Below, piece after piece: positions 34,261-44,396 of a stretch of 64,000 nt of DNA. This stretch comes from Microthyrium microscopicum. Lineage: Eukaryota; Ascomycota; Dothideomycetes; Microthyriales; Microthyriaceae. The notes beneath the pieces were generated by a model. That model did no database searches, was not told the DNA's origin, and saw only the letters and a list, made by a program, of their open reading frames with translations. The position numbers and the translations under genes are program-made. Each line of letters starts with the position of its first letter. The stretch's first letter is position 1. The stretch lies in contig MU004238.1 of the NCBI GenBank assembly GCA_010405405.1, forward strand, positions 1,564,374-1,628,373, in the 5' to 3' direction.

Positions 34261-35016
34261 TCATCGATGCGGATGCTCCGCGGCATCATGCGTCTGCTTA
34301 CACGCCAAACAGCACACGTACGATCCGCAAATCGTACACTTCATCTTGCCCCAGTACCCACACATATCGCAAAACTTGCGCACCGGCGCTCCTGACGCTC
34401 TCTCCTTTGCGCGCGCACCAGTATAGCTCAACGCCGGCGCATTGATCAACTTATCCATCGCCTCTTGTCCTGGCATACCAGGAACCCGCATCTTCACCAA
34501 CTCCCTTTCCTCCTTCGTCAATCCTTCCCTCCCCTCCTCTTCTACCACCACATCCTCCACATCCCCCATACCAACATCCTCCTCCCTCCCACCCTCGCCC
34601 AACGCCGCCGCCACATCAGCCGCATGATGCGCCCACGTCTTCTCACTCTGCACCACCCTCCTCACATTCGCCGTAATCTTCCTTCCCCCTTCCCCACCCT
34701 TAGCCCCCGTACGTTTCCACGCCGCGTCCGCAATAACCTTCTTCACCTTCTCCGGCAACACCACCTCCTGCTTGCCCGCATTATCCCTCGCAATCTCATC
34801 AAGCCGTGCCGAAAGTTTCGACGCTTGCGTCTTGGAGTGTGCGCCGGCTAGAATGTCTGCGGCGGAGCGGGCGGCGGCGCGCTTGGTGGTGGTGGTGCGC
34901 GCGGAGGAGGGGATGATGGCTTGTCGCGAGGGGTCGATGGCGGGCTCGAGGACGTAGGCCCAGCCGGGGGCTGCGGCGGTGGGTTTTGTGGTGGGGAGGA
35001 TTTGGATTTGTGGCAT
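34261..35016 (-). CDS. HIT zinc-finger subunit of the SWR1 complex (Swc6/Vps71, ZNHIT1)
   Basis: Single exon, 251 residues. The C-terminus is a HIT-type zinc finger: CDMCGYWGKMKCTICGSYVC with a second half CLACKQTHDAAEH. GYWG is typical of the ZNHIT1/Vps71 branch rather than of the Hit1 or Bcd1 branches. The N-terminal part is Ala/Lys-rich and helical, with a conserved-looking segment (VRRVVQSEKTWAHHAADV). Swc6 helps the SWR1 remodeller exchange H2A for H2A.Z. It is divergent from the seven-span gene with a 490-base shared upstream region. Confidence 0.82.
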   Translation of the reverse strand: MPQIQILPTTKPTAAAPGWAYVLEPAIDPSRQAIIPSSARTTTTKRAAARSAADILAGAHSKTQASKLSARLDEIARDNAGKQEVVLPEKVKKVIADAAWKRTGAKGGEGGRKITANVRRVVQSEKTWAHHAADVAAALGEGGREEDVGMGDVEDVVVEEEGREGLTKEERELVKMRVPGMPGQEAMDKLINAPALSYTGARAKERASGAPVRKFCDMCGYWGKMKCTICGSYVCCLACKQTHDAAEHPHR

Positions 35017-35506
35017 TGTTTGTTTTTAGGATTGAGGATGGGGAATGGAGTTCGATCCTTGAAGTGTTGATGGAGAACTAGAGCGGAGATTGATTAGATG
35101 GAGGTTTTTAAGTCCGTGATGGCTGGGAAAAATCATTGATGGTGGGGATGGTGGTTGGCAGGCACGACGGGAAGGCCAAGATGGGCTTTGAGACGGCTTG
35201 ACTTTTCTTGACTTCTTGACTCTTTGGTCTTGACTTTACTTCATTCTTGTCTATATTTGATATCTTCTACTTCTTTGCACATATCTGTTGATTCCTTGTC
35301 ATTGTAACGACTCGCGCGCAAAAGATTTCTAGTCTCTACCAGGAAGCTCGCCAGCCGGATGATTCGGAAGCTCCAAAAGGTCCATTAATCGGAAAGCTTC
35401 GCTAACCGTGACTGAACTACTTGAGTTATTTCTCCCCTCGAATACATCAATTGACAGTTCGCTCGCGTCAGTCTCTGGGCCCTCGAGGCTCCTCGATCAC
35501 AACAGA
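35017..35506. promoter_or_regulatory. Divergent promoter region, SWC6 / seven-span protein
   Basis: 490 bases between start codons. Around 35200-35290 the + strand is TC-rich (repeated CTTGACT words), consistent with a core promoter. A GTG-initiated extension of the right-hand gene (from 35408) is open but unsupported. Confidence 0.4.
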
Positions 35507-37161
35507 ATGGGACTCATCAACGTTCGAGATCTACTCGCCTTCCCAAATGGCGACAACTCCACAGATACCGTCATTCGAGGCGCACATTTCAACTTGACGA
35601 CACTCAAGTTTTTCAACTACACTCTATATTCCAACAATACGCTATCGAATAACTCTAATTGCTGGCTCATCTTGGACAACTATACACCCACTGCCCTCTA
35701 CTCCAATGGCTCCTTCGTCAACGGCACATCATGCTACTCGCCCGTACTCCCTCTCGAGACTCGCGGTCGGCTCGGTGCCATATTCGGGGCCTTGTTCGGC
35801 ATCAGTATAATGTTCACGCTTATAAACTTGAAAATGCATGGGCAACAATTCCTTCGCGAGGATAAGAGGTTCAGATTGGTCGGTCGGAGATGGCAGTGGT
35901 ACTGGATGATCTTTATCGGCGCATGTGGAATGATAAGTTGCATAACTGGCATTGATGTGGATCGAGATTATCTTCAAGATCTTGCTATAATATTGCAGAG
36001 TTTCTTCTACATGTGCATGGGACAATCCGCGGTTGCAGCTGTCTGGGAAGGAGTAAGACATTGGGGCAGTTGGCAGGAACGACAAATCGTGGACCGTGAT
36101 CCTTTTTCATTGCCGCAAGATGATAAGAGAGGTCAAATTGAGTTTTACATGCCTCTGGTGTTTTACTTGTTTGATTTTATGGTAAGTCTCATGACATTGC
36201 TGATAGAATTCTTGCTAACACCCAACAGAGCTTCTTCCTCACAGCTCCACGATCATGGACCAAGATCCCCAAACAAGGCGGCATCCAACAACAAACTACC
36301 GTCGCTGGCGTCGCTGCCACTGACGGCCGCTTCAAAGCCGGCGCCATCTTCCTCGGCCTTGCCTGGCTCGTCATCCTCTATTGTGTCAAGCACAACATTG
36401 CATACTACCGCTTACGCGCCCACCCCTCCCATGCTATGGAAAAACGCATGCTCAACCCATTCACTGTCATCGGTGCCATCCGCTACTTACCACTGCGATT
36501 CATCCTCGCCATTCCTATCATAGCCGTACTCATCGGCTACAACAACGCCATGGCCTGGAACTTCAACATCAGCGTTATGAAGTACAACGTCGCTGTCGAG
36601 TGGCCTTACGCCCTCGGCTATGGGCCACCTCTACTTGTACTATTCATCTTCAATATCTTCGGCTTCCTTGAGAGAAATGAGGACAAACAACTCATGCGGC
36701 AACGGGTAGACCGTGATCGTCGCGCAGATGAGTCATTGGGATATACGAAGAAACCTACCTGGTGGAGCAAGGCGAGAGGCGATCACCATCTAGACGACAT
36801 GTCACGTTTGCAGGATATGGTAGCTGACGAGGGCATCACGAGTACAGGTCCAAAGCGTGGTGGTGGGTATCAGGATGTGGAGCTCAAGGAGATGGGTGGA
36901 CGACCACCGAATCCGCATCGGTCAACGTCCACGGCACGATTGACGGATGATGACGGCTTGCGCACGCGCAGTCCCGCCAGGGGACGGAACACGTCGTCTG
37001 TACGGACGGGCTCGTCTATGCTCTCGCCGGAGGCGGGAAGGCCACCGTGGCAGACTGATAGGTCGAATAGTCCGGGTGGGAACAGTATACTGACGACTGC
37101 GACGGGCACAACGCTGGCGGGTGAGAGGCAGCAGACAGTGAAGAGCATGCTGGATATCTGA
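35507..37161 (+). CDS. Fungal seven-span membrane protein, DUF2434-like
   Basis: Two exons, 35507-36181 and 36229-37161, 535 residues. The first 100 residues carry many N-glycosylation sequons (NST, NLT, NYT, NNT, NNS, NGS, NGT) and should face outside or the lumen. Seven hydrophobic spans follow: GAIFGALFGISIMFTLI, WYWMIFIGACGMISCITGI, LAIILQSFFYMCMGQSAVAA, FYMPLVFYLFDFMSFFL, GAIFLGLAWLVILYCVKH, LRFILAIPIIAVLIGYN, PPLLVLFIFNIFGFLE. The fourth span is created by the splice junction. A polar, Arg/Ser-rich tail of about 160 residues ends the protein. I believe it belongs to the fungal DUF2434 family; function is unknown. Confidence 0.75.
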
Positions 37162-38580
37162 TAGGCGGTCAACTTGTTATGTTGGGCGGGTGCGTTTGGC
37201 ATCACTGTGGAAAATGGAGTTTTATCACGCAGCATATTTAGTCTTTATGATGGACGGTGTGGCACATTCGTTGATACGTTAATGATTTCAATGTTAATAA
37301 TTTATTGATTGCTTTAAGGCGTCAAATCTACATGTCTACACAGTGACTTCACAAAATATCAACCGTTGCATTTTCGGAAATTTGGTCGCTGTCAGCAAAT
37401 ATGACGGAACAATGACGGAGATGACACCAAACTACAGATGATTGTTGTGCTGGCCCAAATCGAACCTCTCGCTGCGAAAATACGGTAGCATGCAATGAAT
37501 AGTTCGACCTGAGTACCGTAGGCAGTCAAAAAGATGCACATTCGCGGTGATCCTGCTTGGGAGCCTTTCACTGCTGATGCATACGGACGAACCAGGTTTT
37601 CTATGGCATTTGCAGACTTTTTTTGGACCTGAGGATCCAGAGCAATGTTTTTAACTGGCGCAAGTTTAACTAGGTCTGAGCATTATTTTGCATCTTCGCG
37701 GCCGCCCAGGTTAGTGAGGGACAGGTTCGTTGGTGATTCAGTGAGCGGGTGGTCGGCTATTTCTGGTTTGGTCCCATACAAAGCAATTTGATATTGATGG
37801 AAGATGCATTTTCTGCAAATCCAACACAATTTACTGTTTTCAAGGATAAATTATAGGTATAGAATGATTGGATTATGCGTGCACAATAATTCTTTTTCGA
37901 AATAGAGTTTTCATTGTAACATAATCGTCCAGTGACTGATTGCTGCAGCTCCATCAAACCCCCCAATTCCGTATCGACGATAGGAGCCATAAGTTTGGTT
38001 GAGCTAAGCCTGTTCCTTGTGCGAGAGAGGAGCCGCTTTGTTGGTACTGTGATACACGCGAGCCCGTCTTTCAGCATGATAACCGGTACACATCTTGAAA
38101 GCCTGAAATCAGTACCAGATTCCAACATCCTGAGCGGCCACACAATGCTGCCATATGTAACAACCATATCCGATGCGCCTCATCCCTCTGTAATGTTTCA
38201 TCATCAAGCAACTTACCTGCTGTATAATAGCAGTTGTTACTCAAGCCATGTTGCCCAGTGAGAGAGAATTATTTGATGAAGGCTGGGTACTGGAAGTTTT
38301 GTGCGGTACGCTATCAATTTTTCTTCGTCTACCTACCATGGATCCCCATCTCGTTCCCTTCGCAGCAAAACTTGGTACTCTCTGATGGATGAGTTTACTG
38401 ATACCTTCTTGAACTGGTTTAGCGCAACTCTCGTCCAATATCTTGACACTGATGGCAGCGTTGGCGACGATACATGCCTTCTTCAAGCAGTTTAGCGCGG
38501 ACTTTTTCTCAACATCAACACCGCAAACTCTGGTACGTGCCGTGCTCGACGATTGCTGATGCGCCGCCCTCTCGTACACA
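37162..38580. other. Gene-poor region before the repeat island
   Basis: Mostly AT-rich to about 37,900. Two minus-strand frames exist (37757-38167, 136 codons; 38241-38579, 112 codons). They contain some protein-like stretches (MAPIVDTELGGLMELQQ; ALNCLKKACIVANAA), but I recognise no domain and found no convincing splice joining them. They could be remnants of a decayed gene or chance. Confidence 0.35.
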
Positions 38581-38835
38581 CCTGTTCAGGCTTAGCGCGA
38601 AAGTTGGCCATCGCATCACTTGTCCCCCCTTCGGGGTACTTAAGGCCTCCTTCTCTCCGTTTCTTCTGTCTTTCTTTCTTTCTTCTCCATCCCTTCGGGG
38701 AAGCACCACTCACCACTATGTCTTCTTGACTCTGACATTTCCTTCTCCTTTGGCTGTCATGCCTTTTGGACTTGTCTTTCTTCTTTCTTTTTTTCTTTTT
38801 TTCCTCTTCAACATTCTTTCAACAACAACCTTCTC
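38581..38835 (+). promoter_or_regulatory. Pyrimidine-rich promoter/leader-like stretch before the repeat array
   Basis: Two short hairpins with a TTCG loop (CCC-TTCG-GGG near 38626-38637 and TCCC-TTCG-GGGA near 38692-38703) flank a CTTTCTTT tract. A second, longer TTTCTTTTTTTC tract follows at about 38780-38810, then CAACATTCTTTCAACAACAACC. CT tracts followed by CAAC-rich leader sequence are typical just before the start of transcription units of highly expressed fungal genes. This suggests + strand transcription into the repeats; it is an inference. Confidence 0.4.
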
Positions 38836-39095
38836 TTGACATGACTGTCGCTCCTTGACATCTCCACTGGTCTTTCACCATCACTGTCGCTCCTCACAAT
38901 CACTGTCGGTCTTCAGCATCACCGTCGCTCCTCACCATCACTGTCAGTTTTGACATCTCCACTGGTCTTTCACCATCACTGTCGCTCCTCACAATCACTG
39001 TCGCTCCTCACCATCACTGTCGGTCTTCATCATCACTGTCGCTCCTCACCATCACTGTCGGTCTTCATCATCACTGTCGCTCTCGACCATCAGCG
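38836..39095 (+). repeat. 19-base tandem repeat
   Basis: About eleven copies of a unit like ATCACTGTCGGTCTTCATC or ATCACTGTCGCTCCTCACM. Copy starts at 38880, 38899, 38918, 39013, 39032, 39051 and 39070 are exactly 19 bases apart; one interruption (TTGACATCTCCACTGGTCTTTC) is itself present twice, near 38857 and 38952. The unit is not a multiple of three, so it is not a protein repeat. Confidence 0.85.
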
Positions 39096-39124
39096 TTCCT
39101 GTTCGCCATGGCATGTCTTCACTC

Positions 39125-40970
39125 TTGCCTGGGCCCTGACCGCACTCGAGGTTGGGGCCATAGGCGCTCTCGGCCCTTCGCTTGGGGTTGGCCAACTTCA
39201 CTACCAACCCCGTGCGCCTTTCACGACACACTCTTGGGGCTGCCTGACGACCAATTTCCAGGTCGGCCCCACACGCCTCCGAGGACACCGTTCGCCTGGG
39301 GTTGGCCAACTTCACTGCCAACCTCGTGCGCTTTCACGACACACTCTTGGGGCTGCCTGATGACCAATTTCCAGGTCGGCCCCACACGCCTCCGAGGATA
39401 CCGTTCGCCTGGGGTTGGCCAACTTCACTGCCAACCTCGTGCGCTTTCACGACACACTCTTGGGGCTGCCTGATGACCAATTTCCAGGTCGGCCCCACAC
39501 GCCTCCGAGGATACCGTTCGCCTGGGGTTGGCCAACTTCACTGCCAACCTCGTGCGCTTTCACGACACACTCTTGGGGCTGCCTGATGACCAATTTCCAG
39601 GTCGGCCCCACACGCTTCCGAGGATACCGTTCGCCTGGGGTTGGCCAACTTCACTGCCAACCTCGTGCGCTTTCACGACACACTCTCGGGGCTGCCTGAT
39701 GACCAATTTCCAGGTCGGCCCCACACGCTTCCGAGGATACCGTCGCCTGGGGATTGGCCCACCTCACTGCCAATCCTCCAAGCTTTTCACGACACAACTT
39801 TCGGGGTTGCTTGATGACCAATTTCCAGGTGGCCCCACACGCTTCCGAGGCTTTCCTTTCGCTTGGGGATTGGCCCACTTCACTACCAATCCCCCAAGCC
39901 TTTCACGACAAACATCACCGGCTTGCGCCACGATCGCACTCGAGATCGTGGCGCCAAGCTATCCAACGACATGCTCACCGGCTTGCGCTTCGATCGCACT
40001 CGAGATCGGAGCGCCAAGCTCTTTCGGCCTTCGTCTGGGGCATCATCATCACCACAAAGATGGTGCCCACAGGCATTCCATCGACAAACATCACTGGCTT
40101 GCGCTTCGATCGCACTCGAGATCGGAGCGCCAGGCTCTTTCGGCCTTCGTCTGGGGCATCATCACCACTACAAAGATGGTGCCTGCAGGCATTCCATCGA
40201 CAAACCTCACCGGCTTGCGCCACGATCGCACTCGAGATCGTGGCGACAGGCCATGCGACGACAAACATCATGAGCCAATCCGATGACCAATATTCGGATT
40301 GGCTCCCACGCTTTTTCGGCCATCGCATTGCAGTCTGGCACCACCAAAAAGCCGGACTGCCATGCTATTCACAGACACCATCAACGCTTGCGCACTGATC
40401 GCACTCGAGCTCGGTGCGCCAAGCTTTCTCGGCCATTCGCTTGGAGAGTGGCATTACCACCAAGCCGCTCTCCCAAGCTTTCATCGACGACAATCGCATC
40501 GGCTTCGACCGCACTCGAGGTTGGAGCCGCATGCGCTCTCGGCCATCCGCTTGGAGAGCGGCATTACCACCAAGCCGCTCTCCCAAGCTTTCATCAACAA
40601 CATTCGCATGGGCTTCGACCGCACTCGAGGTTGGAGCCGCATGCGCTCTCGGCCATCGCCTGGGCTTGATCACCACCACAAAGATTGAGCCCACAGGCGT
40701 CCCAACGACAACCATCACCGGCTTACGCCACGACCGCACTCGAGGTCGTGGCGATAGGCCATCCGAAGACAACCATCACCGGCTTGCGTCACGACCGCAC
40801 TCGAGGTCGTGATGCCAGGCCATCGACGACATCATCAACGCATGGGCTTCAACCGCACTCGAGGTTGGAGCCTACATGCGCTTTCGGCATCAACACCACC
40901 CACCACCACCACCACCAACCAAACAAAGCCAATGCTTGGGCTCTGGTCATACTCCAAGACCGGAGCCACA
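39125..40970 (+). repeat. Array of about 30 short inverted repeats with varying stems
   Basis: Hairpins with 8-12 bp stems and loops of 6-13 bases start at 39132, 39184, 39236, 39297, 39749, 39865, 39925, 39985, 40038, 40101, 40154, 40218, 40272, 40330, 40390, 40443, 40501, 40553, 40611, 40662, 40726, 40786, 40845 and 40939, plus the copies inside the 113-base repeats. Spacing in the diverged part is 51-64 bases except for the last. Main loops are GCACTCGA and ACCACCACAAA (or close variants). Stems differ: CGCCACGATC/GATCGTGGCG (40218), CGCCACGACC/GGTCGTGGCG (40726), GGCTTCAACC/GGTTGGAGCC (40845), GAGCCAATCCGA/TCGGATTGGCTC (40272), GGAGAGCGGC/GCCGCTCTCC (40553). Non-Watson-Crick pairs are G:T on this strand in all cases but one T:C at 40390. 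No protein frame is kept, because unit lengths are not multiples of three. Confidence 0.85.
39184..39860 (+). repeat. 113-base tandem repeat inside the hairpin array
   Basis: Near-identical units begin at about 39188, 39302, 39415, 39528 and 39641, with diverged units at 39753 and 39869. Steps of 113 are exact for three units. Each unit contains two hairpins: TGGGGTTGGC/GCCAACCTCG and a bulged one, GGGGCTGCCTG/CCAGGTCGGCCCC. In the diverged unit at 39749 the stem becomes GGATTGGC/GCCAATCC, changed on both sides. The high identity of the inner units indicates recent amplification of an older two-hairpin unit. Confidence 0.9.
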
Positions 40971-41765
40971 AGCCTCTCAAACAACCGGCGCTTGATGGGA
41001 GCGTGCCATTTATTTTGTCGATTCGTTGTCAGCAGCTTCGATTTCTTCGTCGCAGACAAAACACGGAGTCCAGGGACAGCTCAATCGAGCCTCAAAGTCT
41101 CATGGCCAGCTCCGAGCATCAAGTGTGCAGATACCCAGATACCCCGGTGTCTCACGGAGTCAGTGACTTGTCACTGGCTCCGGGAGGCTCGTGCTCGCCA
41201 GTCTGTCAGCTTTCTGAGACGTCAGTTTGAAAACAGTTGGCGAGAGGATCCCTGCCGTACCAGCCTGTCACCATTTCAGTCTCCAGTGGATACCTCTGAA
41301 GACAGCCGGCGGGAGGCCTCGCAGGCCAACCCCCATTTCTGCCTTTTGTACACAGGTTCGTCCGAGCTTAAGGAGACTTGGGGGCGCTTGCAGCGAGGTT
41401 GGTGGACATTTCAGAGTTCAGACTTTCGTAAGCCTGCCGTTTCTCTGCATTTGGCTGATCACCAAATCAAAGCAGACCGAGGCAGGCTTGATTCTTCTTG
41501 GGCATTTCAGAGCCCCGTTTGCATTAGGTACGTATACGGTCGGTCGGGCATTTCAGAGCCCACTTCGCATACGCATACGCATACGTGGTAAGAATGATGT
41601 GGAAGAAGTCGAGGCGGTCGTGATGGCCCGGTCCACTGGGGCGTGGAGTCGGGTCAAGTCTTTGCGCATTTCGGATTTTTCTGGACTTCTGGTTTCTGGT
41701 TTCTGGTTTCTGGTTTCTGGACTGTAGACTCTCTGAATTGTAGAATGTAGATTCTGGCCTGTAGA
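40971..41765 (+). repeat. Irregular tail of the repeat island with microsatellites
   Basis: GC-rich at first, with one more strong inverted repeat at 41156-41181 (GGAGTCAGTGA/TCACTGGCTCC). A smaller motif with loop ATTTCAGA occurs three times near 41408, 41502 and 41549, flanked by GGAC/GTTC, GGGC/GCCC and GGGC/GCCC, so the four-base arms also covary. A CATACG(CATACG)n run is at about 41567-41587 and a GTTTCTG septamer run at 41690-41725. Long open frames here (for example 40809-41591) read through the repeats and are not credible as genes. Confidence 0.65.
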
Positions 41766-43198
41766 CTCTGGGATCTGGATTGCTCGGAACACAGTTCCTG
41801 ACTTTCAAGCGTCTTGAGCATAAATCATTTTTTTAACAAGGGAATTTTTCCCGCACCTTTATCTTTTACATTGTCTTCTCCACTTGTGGGGATTGCGAGG
41901 TAGATGATCAAGGTTCATGGTGAAGTGAATGGTAAGCAGCGATTCAAAAGCTTGGTCGACTTTCCGCGTCTTGGTTTTCTCTCGCAATCAGGAATGTTGT
42001 CCAGGAATGTGTCGTACTATGTGACGCTGTGGATGTGACGCTTCATCTTGAGTCCTTGACACTGCTTTGCTCCGAGCAAATTGCTCTCGAATAGGTGTAG
42101 AATGCTCTTCTCATCACATCCCGAGACCAGGAAGAATCCTTTCATGAAACGTATGCGGTAAAGTTTGTTGCAACATCATCTCCCCACATAGAAAGCTGAA
42201 AAGGGGTACAGGCAATTGAAGCACAGACATGAAGTTACGATGGAGCATTGCAGGGTTGGCCACTTCAGCAAAACCCCAAATTCCCAAGTCGCTCATCTTT
42301 AAGACGCTTGATTATGCTCCCGTTCGAGGCCTTTTCATATTCTGAAGAAGCCAAACGGTAAATCTGATTTTTCTGGATTTTTGGAAAGTCTCCAAAAATA
42401 ATTTCAAAGCGTGTAAATGTGGTAAATGAGACTCGATTATTCAATATCTTTTGCTTTTTGCTGTTGTGGAGTTGACAAGGAAGCCCCCTAAATTACTGGA
42501 GACTACTCCGTGCCCCTAAGTTAGTCACCCAAGAGCCCCCATAATTTAGCGACTCCAAAATGTCGACAAATAAGTATCTATTAGATTCTAAAGCTCAACG
42601 TCAACAACCACATTTAAGTGTCACTTTATAGCTTCATAATATCAAGCATAGCGCCAATGTCGTTTTATTCATTGAAAAAGTTGGCTCGTTATGGTGTAAT
42701 AAATGCTTTCAAAAAATGTGTTTCTTGCACTTTTTGATTTCGCCTTCAGACTTCAGCCTTGTCGTCAGCCTTGTTGATGGAGAGCAGATAGCTCAGGGTT
42801 TGATGTATGATCCAGCTGCTGTGCTGTGAGCCCAAAATCTAATGGGCACCTTGATCACGTAAGAAATGGTGTTGTTCACTTCCTCGGCATGGTTCAAGCT
42901 CTTTTGTTCGTTAACCGTTCGAAGTGGGTGAGTGAATGCCGTTGTGTAATATGAAAGTATATCCCCACTCCCCATTCCAAGAAGAGCCATAACCTTGCAC
43001 ATATCCACATTCAACATGACAATTTCGAGAACAACGAATGCAAGACATAAAAGTAAGAATCGTATTCGCTGTCAGCTAACCCGATCATATCATCATAGCC
43101 TCGCGGCTCATGTATCTAAGAAGGTATATAGAACTATATCAGCAAAAGCATATAAACCCATAAATCAAAGCCCAGGTCTAAAACTCCATATCCCATCA
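41766..43198. other. Intergenic region after the repeat island
   Basis: AT-rich, no frame above about 75 codons and no domain seen. Near 42482-42555 there is a repetitive stretch with several GCCCC(C/T)(A/T)A words. Otherwise I see nothing. Confidence 0.5.
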
Positions 43199-44396
43199 TT
43201 ACACAGTGTCTCCATTTCCTCGTCTAAACCGGCTAAATAGTCCCTTCTTCGCCTTTTTCACATGGACAGGTGGTGTCGGGTTTGCAGCAGCTTGCGCATT
43301 CAACTTCGCCATCTCATTATAGTCGAATGGTTGGTTCCAGCGATGCATTGGAATTTCGCCCAGCTTCGTACTATCTGACGCAAACGTGTATAAAGACGGC
43401 GTCATCTTGTCCATTCTGCGTCGTCTTATCTCTTCGAGTGGATCGCGGCCTCCTGACAGTGTATGTTTGTGGGACGCCTTCTGTGCTGGCGATTTAGTCT
43501 CACGACCATGGCTTGTTGTGGGCCGGTGATGCGAGTACTGGGGAGGTGAAGGTGGTGGTGTTGGGAGCGCAGATGATTGGCCATATGCGAGATTTGGTAC
43601 GCTTTTGTTACTGGGTAGTTCGTAGAGCGGTGTCAGTGGTGGAGAAGCTGCTGGTGTTGGTGGAGCGGCTTGATATCTTGGAGCAGTGGAGCGAGAGGAT
43701 TGCGATGTTTGTGAATTCAGTGATTGTGAGGATTGGAGGCGAGAACTCGATGGTGTCTTTTTGCGTACATGTGGTCTTATGATTGCTAGTTGAGGAGCAG
43801 ATGCATTTGCGCTTTCGACGCGGCGGATTATGGAAATCTTGCTGTCTAGGCGAGTATCTCGCTTCTTATCCGTCTTCTTTTTGGCAGCCTTGTCTAATTT
43901 TGTGGATGGTTTCAGGAGGTTGAGACTTGAGCGGGAGAGTCGGTATGATAGCTGGCTGAGAGCATCGATGGCTTCCATCCTAGATGTCTCTGAGAGACTT
44001 GTCAATCTCCCATAATCCAGATCACCACCCTTCTTGCCACCACTTAGGAAAGTCGAAATGATTGAAACGAGGCCGTTGTTCAATTTCAGTAACACGGCTG
44101 TTAAGGAAGCGTGTACTTTCGCTTTCATACAATTAGTTTTCAGTCATTCTATGATCCAGAAAAAGCTTACTATCGCCCTCCCTAAACCTCTCTCCTTGCA
44201 ATGCGTAATTCTTCGAGTACTCCGCATGTATATCCAATGGCCCCTTCTTCAAACTCGAGCTCAACCTCGTCTCGTCCAACGCCGCCTTCTCCTCCTTCTT
44301 GCGCTTTCTCCTCTTCTTCAACTTCTTGAACACATCCAACCCACTCGTAAACGACGTTATAAGCGCCAACACCGACGAATCCGTACTCTGCGCCAT
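43199..44396 (-). CDS. Conserved-looking fungal protein of unknown function
   Basis: Two exons read right to left, 44396-44171 and 44121-43199, 382 residues. I do not recognise the family. The N-terminus reads MAQSTDSSVLALITSFTSGL then DVFKKLKKRRKRKKEEK, a helix followed by a strongly basic coiled segment. The junction joins REGD to TKVHASLTAVLLKLNNGLVS, an amphipathic helix. The second half is disordered and rich in Ser and Pro (LPTPPPSPPQ), then a short ordered C-terminus (EEIRRRRMDKMTPSLYTFA, MHRWNQPFDYNEMAKLNA) and a basic end (KKAKKGLFSRFRRG). The acceptor is weak (GTATGAAAG), so exon joining is less certain than elsewhere. The ordered C-terminal motif suggests a real conserved protein. 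Confidence 0.65.

Noticed and set aside
37757-38579. Two minus-strand frames that might be a decayed gene
   Set aside because: I could not join them at consensus splice sites or recognise a family, so I do not call a pseudogene.
39528-40286. 252-codon open frame through the repeats, and the overlapping frames at 39108-39699, 39754-40398 and 40809-41591
   Set aside because: The repeats are not multiples of three, so each unit shifts frame; all three frames stay open because the sequence is poor in TAA/TAG/TGA. No codon-level constancy is seen, while base-pairing is kept.
39125-40970. CRISPR-like array reading of the regularly spaced palindromes
   Set aside because: The host is a eukaryote, there are no cas genes, and it is the stems that vary while loops and spacers are similar, the reverse of a CRISPR array.
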